Part shown: in pieces, positions 1 to 7,086 of the stretch
Position numbering within the stretch: the stretch's first letter is position 1
Layout of the letters: each line of letters opens with the position of its first letter
Origin: Yoonia maricola
GTDB lineage: Bacteria > Pseudomonadota > Alphaproteobacteria > Rhodobacterales > Rhodobacteraceae
Assembly (NCBI RefSeq): GCF_002797915.1
Contig: NZ_PGTY01000001.1
Coordinates: 930,001-994,000, forward strand
Reading direction: 5' to 3'
Length of the DNA: 64,000 nt
The notes under the pieces: generated by a model
Seen by the model: only the letters and a program-made list of their open reading frames with translations
What the model was told of the DNA's origin: nothing
Database searches by the model: none
Program-made: the position numbers and the translations under genes

Positions 1-2
1 GG

Positions 3-1466
3 GCCACCGCCCTTGAAATGCAAGATGTCGTTATGAACCAGATCGGCCCTGAGGTTGATGCTGGTTTTACACGCGTAGGAGACGAGCTTGCCCTTAGTCA
101 AACCCAATTGGGGCAAGCGGGAACTGATATCGTGACACGGCTTCAGATGATCATTCCTACGGTTGGCATAATCGCGGTCATTATTGCGATCATGGCAGCG
201 CTGTTCATTGGCCGGTGGATTACGGGCACAGTCGCGCAACTTGTCGCGACGACAGAACGGCTTGCTGCCGGCGAAGACGACATTGCGATAACGGGCACCG
301 AACACAAACACGAGTTGGGCCGAATGGCACGCGCGCTTTTGGTGTTCCGCGATGCGCAGGTCGAACGCAAAGAGGCTTCGGCAGAGCGGGCCAAACTGCG
401 CGCGCAACAAGACAATGTCGTCAATATTATGAAATCCGAACTGGCTGAGCTGGCGGCGGGCGATCTAACAGCGCAGATCGTGGATCCATTTTCACAAGAT
501 TATGAAGACCTTAGACGTAACTTCAATGATGCCATTGCTGCGCTGCAATCCGCGATTTCGCGCGTTTCTGAAACCGCACGGCACATTGCATCGACGGCAA
601 CCGACAGCAATACTGCGACCACTGACTTGTCACGACGCACGGAAAATCAAGCCGCTACGCTTGAACAGACGGCGGCGGCCCTTGATCAGTTGACCGCCAG
701 TGTCAAATCCGCAGCCGAACACGCCAAGGCGGTAGACAGTTCCGTAACCCGTGCCCGCGCGGAGGCCACGCGCAACGGCGACATTGTCGCGCGGGCGGTC
801 AGTGCGATGGGTGAAATTGAGGAATCCTCCAAACAGATTTCACAAGTCATCGGAGTAATTGATGACATTGCCTTCCAAACCAACCTTCTGGCCCTGAATG
901 CAGGGGTGGAAGCAGCGCGCGCGGGCGAATCCGGCAAAGGCTTTGCGGTTGTCGCCTCAGAGGTACGCGCACTGGCCCAACGTTCTGCCGACGCTGCGAA
1001 AGAGATTTCGGGCCTTATCGAGAACAGCTCGCGGCACGTCGCACAGGGCACGCAGCTTGTCGGAGACGCGGGCGAGGCACTGTCGGAGATTATCACGCAA
1101 GTGAACGATATCTCCGCCATGACATCGCAAATCGCAACTAGCGCCGAAGAACAGGCCATCGGCCTGTCAGAGATCAACACTGGGGTGAACCAACTGGATC
1201 AGGCAACGCAGCAAAACGCAGCCATGGTCGAGGATTCGATCAAGCGCGGTGATACGCTCGCTTCCGCCACGGAGCGGTTAAATGGGCTTATCCGCCATTT
1301 CAAAACGTCAGCGGGCAGCACTGCGCCCTTGGCCGCTGTTGACGAACCGGATGCGTTGACCAAAGCCATCGCAAAAACACACATCAAGCCGACACTTCAT
1401 TCTCCGCAACCGAAACTGGCGGCGATATCACCTGGCGGCGCACAACCCAATTGGGAAGAATTCTAG
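3..1466 (+). CDS. Methyl-accepting chemotaxis protein (5' partial)
   Basis: Chemoreceptor that passes ligand signals to the CheA/CheW array at the inner membrane. The reading frame is already open at the window edge, so the first transmembrane helix and most of the periplasmic sensor are missing. Counting from the ATG at 18, one membrane helix lies near residues 45-66, followed by a HAMP domain (about 65-118), a second HAMP-like segment (about 138-190) and the long cytoplasmic coiled-coil signalling domain. The conserved hairpin tip (IDDIAFQTNLLALNAG, about residue 278 on) and the following VEAARAGESGKGFAVVA are present. The protein ends in NWEEF, resembling the C-terminal pentapeptide (NWETF type) that docks CheR/CheB in some receptors. 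No che genes are adjacent. The MCP family is certain; the ligand is unknown. Confidence 0.95.
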   Translation, partial: ATALEMQDVVMNQIGPEVDAGFTRVGDELALSQTQLGQAGTDIVTRLQMIIPTVGIIAVIIAIMAALFIGRWITGTVAQLVATTERLAAGEDDIAITGTEHKHELGRMARALLVFRDAQVERKEASAERAKLRAQQDNVVNIMKSELAELAAGDLTAQIVDPFSQDYEDLRRNFNDAIAALQSAISRVSETARHIASTATDSNTATTDLSRRTENQAATLEQTAAALDQLTASVKSAAEHAKAVDSSVTRARAEATRNGDIVARAVSAMGEIEESSKQISQVIGVIDDIAFQTNLLALNAGVEAARAGESGKGFAVVASEVRALAQRSADAAKEISGLIENSSRHVAQGTQLVGDAGEALSEIITQVNDISAMTSQIATSAEEQAIGLSEINTGVNQLDQATQQNAAMVEDSIKRGDTLASATERLNGLIRHFKTSAGSTAPLAAVDEPDALTKAIAKTHIKPTLHSPQPKLAAISPGGAQPNWEEF

Positions 1467-1483
1467 CCGCACCACCGCTACAA

Positions 1484-1753
1484 CTATTGTCGCCCGCTAC
1501 GCCCCCCGCGCCGACGAGGCGGCCCGGCATCTTCCAATGCTGCGTGCAGCGTTTCCAGCATCGGGTGCGATGCTGGTGCCTGCCCGGCATAATGCGCAAT
1601 CAATGCCGTCACGTCTTCACGCACATCCCGACTGGGCGGGAGCCCCAAGGCCCAATCCAGGAAAATACTGCGGCACTCAGGTGCCGCAATGCCATCAATG
1701 GCAAAGGCGTCCTTGATCAGACCTTTAGGGTCAAAAAAGCACTTGTCGGTCAT
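1484..1753 (-). CDS. Small conserved protein downstream of glnE
   Basis: An 89-residue protein of unknown function. Its ATG overlaps the glnE stop codon by four bases, so it is probably translated by coupling from the glnE message. The sequence is soluble, has no signal peptide or membrane helix, and ends in an Arg/Gly-rich tail (PPRRRGGRSGRQ). The early part (DPKGLIKDAFAIDG) gives no motif I can assign. It ends 17 bases from the convergent chemoreceptor gene with no obvious terminator between. The gene is probably real because of the tight overlap and normal codon use, but nothing in the sequence gives a function. Confidence 0.7.
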   Translation of the reverse strand: MTDKCFFDPKGLIKDAFAIDGIAAPECRSIFLDWALGLPPSRDVREDVTALIAHYAGQAPASHPMLETLHAALEDAGPPRRRGGRSGRQ

Positions 1754-4515
1754 TCTGCCTCCAGATAGCGGGCAATGATCGCCGCGGTTTGTGCCTCGGC
1801 CGACTGTAGGCGCGCCGTGACATGGTCCATGTCACGCGATCCTGTTTCACGCAAAATCAAACGCTGCGCCCCTTCTGATAGCCTGTCCAGATCAACATGC
1901 GCACCACCCAGAAAGCGCAAGGCGGCCTGCCATTGCCAGAAAAGGTCAAACGCCGCACCCAACGCAGTCGCATCAGCGGCATCAAGCCAGCCGTCCGCGA
2001 CACCTGCACGCAATTGCCCGCCGGTATGAACCATGGCGCTGGCGCTTTTCAGCGCTGCGGTTTGTGCAAAAAGCTCAATATCCTGCATGCGCCCTGGCCC
2101 GACCTTGGCATCCAGCCTTGTATTTTGCGCCTTTTGCGCGGCAATCCGTATACGCATATCCGCGACATCGGACAAAACAGTGGGGCCATGCGCCTTTGAG
2201 GCAAGTAAGGACCGCCGAAAAGCTTCGATGTCATCACATAATGCACGATCACCGGCAATCGCACGGGCGCGCGTCAACGCCAGATGTTCCCAAGTCCAAG
2301 CTTCGCTCTTTTGATAATCCTTGAAGGATACCAATGAGGTCGCCACGGGCCCCTGCCGCCCGGACGGACGCAGGCGCATATCAACCTCGTAAAGCCGCCC
2401 CTCGGCCATCTGCGCGCTCAGCGCCGTGACCAAGGCTTGCGTCAGTCGGGCAAAATAGGTCCGCGTTGCAAGCGGTTTGTGACCCCTTGAGTGCTCGACG
2501 CCCTGCGCATCATAGATCATGATCAAATCCAGATCAGAGGTCGCAGTCAGCCGACCTGCCCCAAGCGAGCCCATGGCGATCACCGCACCACCGCGCCCCG
2601 GTATCGCCCCGTGTTTGCGGACAAATTCCTGCGTTACAGCGGGCCATAACGCGGCGACAACCGCTTCGGCCAAATCTGCGTATTGCGCACCGCATTGCGC
2701 AGCATCAATCAGGTCGCGCAGAAAATGGACGCCGATGCGGAAGTGCCATTCCTTGGCCCAGCGGCGCGCCGTCAACAGCTGCGTTTCATAGTCGTCCGCC
2801 TGATCCAACAGACCCTTCAGTTCGGCGGCCAAAGCCGCCTGCCCCGGCCATGGCGCAAAAAAGGCGCCCCCGATCACCGCATCAAGAACGCCTGCGTTTC
2901 GCGACAAATGCTGCGCCAGCGCAGGTGCGGTCGCACAGATATCGACAATCAGCTGTGTCAGCTGGGGGTTCGCCTCGAACAGCGAAAAAAGCTGCACACC
3001 GGCGGGCAGCCCGGCAAGGAACCCGTCAAACTGAGCCAAGGCCTCATCCGGTTTTGCGGCATCTTGCAGGCGCGACATGATCTCGGGCGTAATGCGCGCA
3101 AAAATCTCACTCGCGCGGGTTGTGCGCAACGCAGGATAGCTGGGCCAACGGGCCACGACATCTTGCCCCCATGCGGGCGCATTTGGCATGCTATCGGGCG
3201 CATCGGGGGCAAAGAACCCCTCGGTCAGCTGGTGCACATCCTCGATCCGATCACGTAGCGTGTCACGCAATGTCGCAACATCCAGCCCCATGAAAGCCGC
3301 GAGCCGGGCAAAGCCCTCTGCGTCGACAGGCAGGGTCTGGGTTTGTGTATCATTGATCATCTGCAAGCGATGCTCGACCTCACGGTGAAAGCGGTAGTGG
3401 TCATAAAGCTTATCTGCCGTTTCCGGCGCAATCCAATCCGCCGCCGCCAAAGCCGCCAGCCCATGCCGCGTGTCACTGGCGCGCAGTGATGGGTCACGCC
3501 CGCCTGCAATCAACTGCCGGGTCTGGGTAAAAAACTCGATCTCGCGGATGCCACCCCGCCCAAGTTTCATATTATGACCCTCAAGCACCAAGGGCCCATG
3601 CAGCCCCTTATGATCGCGGATTTTCAGGCGCATATCGTGGGCATCCTGAATAGCGGCAAAATCCAGATGCTTGCGCCAGACAAAGGGGCGCAGCGTTTCT
3701 AAAAAGCGCGCGCCCGCCTCTTTGTCGCCCGCACAGACCCGCGCCTTAATATAGGCCGCCCGCTCCCACGTCCGTCCGACGCTTTCATAATACCGCTCTG
3801 CTGTTTCCATCGACAGGCACACAGGTGTCACAGATGCATCGGGACGCAAGCGCAAGTCAGTGCGGAACACGTAACCGCCTTCGCGCAGATCAGACAGGAT
3901 TGCGGTCATCTTGCGGGTCACGCGAATGAAGGCGCTGCGCACCTCGTGATAGTTATCGGGGTCAAAGCGTGTCTCATCAAAAAGACAGATCAGGTCGATG
4001 TCGGAGGAATAGTTCAATTCACCTGCCCCCATCTTGCCCATCGCAAGCACGGCCATGCCGCCCGCATCCGCCGCCGCCCCGCCTGCTGGCAGCTTGCCAC
4101 GCGCCACCTCAGCCGCGACCAGTTGCGTGATCGTGGATTGAACGGCGGCATCGGCGAAATCGGTCAACACCTGCGTGACGGTTTCCAAGGGCCAGACGCC
4201 GCCAAGATCGGCCAGCGCTGCAATCAAGGCCACACGGCGTTTCGCCTGACGCAGGGCCGGTGGCAGGTCATTTAGCGCAATAGCAGGAAGGTCCGCGATC
4301 ACCTTCGCTACGGCGGCCTCTGGATCATCCAGCGCCGGCACAATCCATCCCGCCTCGCGCCGCAGCAGTTCAGCCAGATACGGGCTGCACCCCGCGGCTC
4401 CACCGATCAACGCAGCAATCTGCGGTGCGACAGTGGGAAATAACACCTGTGCGTCCGCTCCGCGTGCGGCGTCGTAGGGTTGCGGTAAACGCGTAATGCG
4501 GGCGACAAATGACAT
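1750..4515 (-). CDS. glnE: Bifunctional glutamine synthetase adenylyltransferase/deadenylylase
   Basis: GlnE adds AMP to, and removes it from, a tyrosine of glutamine synthetase, and is directed by PII. The 921-residue length fits the family. Two nucleotidyltransferase domains are visible: the N-terminal deadenylylase core at about residues 157-180 (MGKMGAGELNYSSDIDLICL) and the C-terminal adenylylase core at about 640 (MGSLGAGRLTATSDLDLIMI), each with the G-S/K-x-G-x-x-x-x-S-D-x-D metal-binding pattern. The start at 4515 gives MSFVARITRLP. The substrate (glnA) and the effector (glnB) lie at the far end of this window, about 58 kb away. Confidence 0.97.
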   Translation of the reverse strand: MSFVARITRLPQPYDAARGADAQVLFPTVAPQIAALIGGAAGCSPYLAELLRREAGWIVPALDDPEAAVAKVIADLPAIALNDLPPALRQAKRRVALIAALADLGGVWPLETVTQVLTDFADAAVQSTITQLVAAEVARGKLPAGGAAADAGGMAVLAMGKMGAGELNYSSDIDLICLFDETRFDPDNYHEVRSAFIRVTRKMTAILSDLREGGYVFRTDLRLRPDASVTPVCLSMETAERYYESVGRTWERAAYIKARVCAGDKEAGARFLETLRPFVWRKHLDFAAIQDAHDMRLKIRDHKGLHGPLVLEGHNMKLGRGGIREIEFFTQTRQLIAGGRDPSLRASDTRHGLAALAAADWIAPETADKLYDHYRFHREVEHRLQMINDTQTQTLPVDAEGFARLAAFMGLDVATLRDTLRDRIEDVHQLTEGFFAPDAPDSMPNAPAWGQDVVARWPSYPALRTTRASEIFARITPEIMSRLQDAAKPDEALAQFDGFLAGLPAGVQLFSLFEANPQLTQLIVDICATAPALAQHLSRNAGVLDAVIGGAFFAPWPGQAALAAELKGLLDQADDYETQLLTARRWAKEWHFRIGVHFLRDLIDAAQCGAQYADLAEAVVAALWPAVTQEFVRKHGAIPGRGGAVIAMGSLGAGRLTATSDLDLIMIYDAQGVEHSRGHKPLATRTYFARLTQALVTALSAQMAEGRLYEVDMRLRPSGRQGPVATSLVSFKDYQKSEAWTWEHLALTRARAIAGDRALCDDIEAFRRSLLASKAHGPTVLSDVADMRIRIAAQKAQNTRLDAKVGPGRMQDIELFAQTAALKSASAMVHTGGQLRAGVADGWLDAADATALGAAFDLFWQWQAALRFLGGAHVDLDRLSEGAQRLILRETGSRDMDHVTARLQSAEAQTAAIIARYLEAE

Positions 4516-4587
4516 TGCCTAACACTGCGGCGCTCATCTGCGCTGGTCAATGCAGATCGGATCACTAGACTGCCCAAAAAGGACAGG

Positions 4588-5064
4588 ATGAACATGAGCA
4601 AAAGTCTAAAACGCGTGATAGCCGCTCTTGCCGATAACGGGCTTGATATCACACCTTTGGAACTGGGGCCTGAAACAAGGACAGCCCAGCAGGCGGCCGA
4701 TGCGGCGGGCTGTGCGTTGGATCAGATCGCCAAATCGGTGATATTCGCAGGCCAGATCAGCGGCAGTTCTATCCTTTTTATTACGGCAGGCGGCAATCAG
4801 GTGGATACAGATAAAGCCAGCGCTGTTGCGGGTGAACCGTTGGGCAAAGCAGATGCAGCCCTGATCCGGGCGCAAACCGGGTTCGCCATTGGCGGTGTGG
4901 CCCCCGTTGGCCACCTTAACCCGATTCAGGCGTTTTTCGATCCTCGATTGGCTGAATTCCCGGTCATTTATGCCGCAGCGGGGACGCCACGGCATATTTT
5001 CCCGATAGACCCGATAACTCTGAAGGAAATCTCTGGCGCGCAACCTGCTGATTTTACGCCATAA
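4588..5064 (+). CDS. YbaK/EbsC family aminoacyl-tRNA deacylase
   Basis: A 158-residue single-domain protein of the YbaK/ProX type, which hydrolyses mischarged aminoacyl-tRNAs in trans, typically Cys- or Ala-tRNA(Pro). Family marks are the N-terminal helix, the segment DQIAKSVIFAG carrying the conserved lysine, and the C-terminal IAPVGHL-like turn (here IGGVAPVGHLNP) followed by an FFDPRL segment. A purine-rich AGGACAGG just upstream supports the start at 4588; an in-frame ATG two codons later is the alternative. It is divergent from glnE across 72 bases. The precise substrate cannot be told from sequence alone. Confidence 0.85.
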   Translation: MNMSKSLKRVIAALADNGLDITPLELGPETRTAQQAADAAGCALDQIAKSVIFAGQISGSSILFITAGGNQVDTDKASAVAGEPLGKADAALIRAQTGFAIGGVAPVGHLNPIQAFFDPRLAEFPVIYAAAGTPRHIFPIDPITLKEISGAQPADFTP

Positions 5065-5072
5065 TAAAAGTA

Positions 5073-5093
5073 AATGTAAAAAACATTTACATT
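5073..5093. promoter_or_regulatory. Palindromic operator candidate 1 upstream of DUF2852 gene
   Basis: Perfect inverted repeat AATGTAAA-AAACA-TTTACATT in the gap before the DUF2852 gene. Its core ATGTAAA-N5-TTTACAT closely matches the second palindrome at 5132-5150. A pair of related palindromes suggests a dimeric repressor or activator binding two sites; the regulator is not identified. Confidence 0.55.
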
Positions 5094-5131
5094 AAGGGTT
5101 GAAGCAAAGGCCACCGCTCCCGATATCTGTC

Positions 5132-5150
5132 ATGTGAAAAGCATTCACAT
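5132..5150. promoter_or_regulatory. Palindromic operator candidate 2 upstream of DUF2852 gene
   Basis: Perfect inverted repeat ATGTGAA-AAGCA-TTCACAT, 32 bases before the start codon of the DUF2852 gene. It has the same half-site spacing (N5) and almost the same sequence as the palindrome at 5073-5093; the two centres are 58 bases apart. Shared consensus: ATGTRAA-AARCA-TTYACAT. Confidence 0.55.
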
Positions 5151-5182
5151 CAACCGCAAACAGACAGTTAAGGAGCCCAACC

Positions 5183-5617
5183 ATGAACACCGCCACCTCC
5201 CAACCCGCAATGGCTATGAACCACGTACCAGGTTTTTTTGCCCGTGCCGAAGCTTGGCTTGATGAGCGTGGCAAAGGTGCCTGGATCGCCGCCATGGTTC
5301 TTGGCTTTATCTTTTTCTGGCCCGTCGGCTTGGCCCTTTTGGCCTATATGATCTGGAGCAAACGCATGTTCAATTCGTCCTGTAAATCCATGACCCGCAG
5401 CCGCCGCCACAGCGTCCGGTCATCCGGCAACAATGCATTCGACGCCTATAAGGCCGAAACCCTGCGCCGTCTGGAAGAAGAGCAAGACAGTTTCGAGGCC
5501 TTCCTCAAGCGTCTGCGCGACGCCAAGGACAAGGCAGAGTTCGACCAGTTCATGGATGACCGCGCCAAGAAGATGACGGACGTTGACGACGAAAACACCG
5601 GTCCAGCACCCGCATAA
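5183..5617 (+). CDS. DUF2852 family membrane protein
   Basis: A 144-residue protein of the DUF2852 family, widespread in alphaproteobacteria, function unknown. The N-terminal half has an amphipathic lead and one strongly hydrophobic helix (about residues 35-58, AAMVLGFIFFWPVGLALLAY), a Ser/Arg-rich stretch (SMTRSRRHS), then a charged helical C-terminal domain (FDAYKAETLRRLEEEQDSFE and KDKAEFDQFMDD). This looks like a membrane-anchored coiled-coil protein. A good ribosome site (AAGGAG) sits before the ATG at 5183. Two matching palindromes upstream imply specific transcriptional control. Confidence 0.85.
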   Translation: MNTATSQPAMAMNHVPGFFARAEAWLDERGKGAWIAAMVLGFIFFWPVGLALLAYMIWSKRMFNSSCKSMTRSRRHSVRSSGNNAFDAYKAETLRRLEEEQDSFEAFLKRLRDAKDKAEFDQFMDDRAKKMTDVDDENTGPAPA

Positions 5618-5632
5618 GGCGCATGACCGACC

Positions 5633-5675
5633 AAGGGTGACCCATTTTCCCCGGCGGGTCGCCCTTTCCTTTTCC
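5633..5675 (+). terminator. Rho-independent terminator after DUF2852 gene
   Basis: Stem AAGGGTGACCC (5633-5643) pairs with GGGTCGCCCTT (5656-5666), with one G-T wobble, followed by a T-rich tract. Confidence 0.7.
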
Positions 5676-5695
5676 TAAATCGAAAGAGCGCCGCA

Positions 5696-6139
5696 ATGAC
5701 CATGTCATCCGATTACACCATCGCCCAGAATTACGACCCCCGCCTTTATGATGGCGTCACCATCAAACGTGGCGTTGCCTGGGTCATTGACGTTGTCATG
5801 ATTGCGTTGCTTTGTGCATTGGTTCTGCCATTCACGGCCTTCACTGGCATCTTTTTCTTTCCGTTCCTGATGCTTGTCGTTGGCTTCATCTACCGCTGGT
5901 TCACACTGGCAGGCGCGTCGTCCACATGGGGTATGCGCCTGATGGGCATCCGGCTGCGAGATCTGCATGGCGCACCACTCAGTTCCGGTTTGGCCTTTGC
6001 CCATGTGCTTGGCTACACCGTCAGTATGGTAATGGCCCCCTTGCAACTAATCTCGGTCATTATGATGCTGGTCACTGCGCGCGGCCAGGGTCTGACTGAT
6101 CTTTTGCTCGGGACCGAAGCCATCAAGACCGATCGTTAA
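5696..6139 (+). CDS. RDD family membrane protein
   Basis: A 147-residue inner-membrane protein of the RDD family, named for conserved Arg-Asp-Asp residues. The first helix starts with the RxxA-x-x-x-D pattern (KRGVAWVIDVVMIALLCAL), a second hydrophobic segment follows (FPFLMLVVGFIYRWF), then the family motif around TWGMRLMGIRLRD and a third helix pair near the end, closing with GLTDLLLGTEAI. Members are implicated in ion or small-molecule transport, but the role here is unknown. It lies between the DUF2852 terminator and bpt. Confidence 0.88.
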   Translation: MTMSSDYTIAQNYDPRLYDGVTIKRGVAWVIDVVMIALLCALVLPFTAFTGIFFFPFLMLVVGFIYRWFTLAGASSTWGMRLMGIRLRDLHGAPLSSGLAFAHVLGYTVSMVMAPLQLISVIMMLVTARGQGLTDLLLGTEAIKTDR

Positions 6140-6212
6140 GCATGCGACATGCAAGGGGCTTGGCCAATGATCAACACATTGTTAAGCTTTCCCAAAACCA
6201 ACCGGAATTTGC

Positions 6213-7019
6213 ATGCGCCACACGCTTCCTATTGCCCCGCAGTTCTATGTGACTGCCCCCCAGCCCTGCCCTTATTTGGAGGGCAGGATGGAACGAAAGT
6301 TGTTTACTGCTTTGCAAGGCGACATGGCGACAAAACTGAACGATAGCCTATCCAAACAAGGGTTTCGTCGGTCGCAGAATGTACTTTACCGCCCCTCTTG
6401 TGCCGAATGTTCGGCCTGCATGTCCGCCCGCATCGATGTGTCCAAGTTCACCCCCAGCCGCAGCCAGCGCCGTGTGACCAAACGTGCAGCCCATCTTAAA
6501 CGCCGCGCGACATCACCTTGGGCCACCGAAGAACAATACGCTCTGTTCCGCGAATATCTTGATGGCCGCCACGCGACGGGTGGTATGGCAGATATGGACA
6601 TGTTCGAATTCGCCGCGATGGTCGAGGAAACCCCGATCAGGTCGCGCCTGATTGAATATACCGCAGAAGAAGACCTGACCGCCGTGTGCCTGACCGATAT
6701 CCTCGATGATGGTTTGTCGATGGTTTATTCCTTCTTTGATCCGGCCAATGACAAACTGTCTTTGGGCACCTATGTGATCCTTGATCATATCGCCATCGCT
6801 CGCGAATTGGGTCTGCCTTATGTCTATCTGGGCTATTGGGTGCCTGGCAGCCCGAAGATGGACTATAAGGCCAAGTTCAAAGGGCTTGAGGTATACCGCA
6901 ATGGCACATGGAATGCGGTGACCGATCCCGCCTCCTACAGCGCCGATATGCATCCTTTGTCGACCGATCCGATTGCAGAACAGGTCGCCCGGATCGATTT
7001 GCCCGACGGACGCAGCTAA
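6213..7019 (+). CDS. bpt: Aspartate/glutamate leucyltransferase (N-degron pathway)
   Basis: Bpt transfers leucine from Leu-tRNA to proteins with N-terminal Asp or Glu, marking them for ClpS/ClpAP degradation. The 268-residue protein has the N-terminal ATE domain with its Cys cluster ([13 protein letters not shown], then [16 protein letters not shown]), and the C-terminal GNAT-like ATE domain ([40 protein letters not shown]). Older annotations call such proteins arginyltransferase; the bacterial Bpt length and motifs fit better. A strong terminator follows at 7036. clpS and clpA are not in the window. Confidence 0.92.
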   Translation: MRHTLPIAPQFYVTAPQPCPYLEGRMERKLFTALQGDMATKLNDSLSKQGFRRSQNVLYRPSCAECSACMSARIDVSKFTPSRSQRRVTKRAAHLKRRATSPWATEEQYALFREYLDGRHATGGMADMDMFEFAAMVEETPIRSRLIEYTAEEDLTAVCLTDILDDGLSMVYSFFDPANDKLSLGTYVILDHIAIARELGLPYVYLGYWVPGSPKMDYKAKFKGLEVYRNGTWNAVTDPASYSADMHPLSTDPIAEQVARIDLPDGRS

Positions 7020-7035
7020 ACCACAATCATGAATG

Positions 7036-7069
7036 AAAAAGGCGGCGCCACCGGCACCGCCTTTTTTTA
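7036..7069. terminator. Bidirectional terminator between bpt and dctM
   Basis: Stem AAAAAGGCGG / CCGCCTTTTT with a GC-rich loop, T-run on the plus strand and A-run on the other side. It can end both bpt (+) and the convergent TRAP operon (-), whose last stop codon lies 18 bases beyond. Confidence 0.85.
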
Positions 7070-7086
7070 TATGCCGTCCCCTGCCC

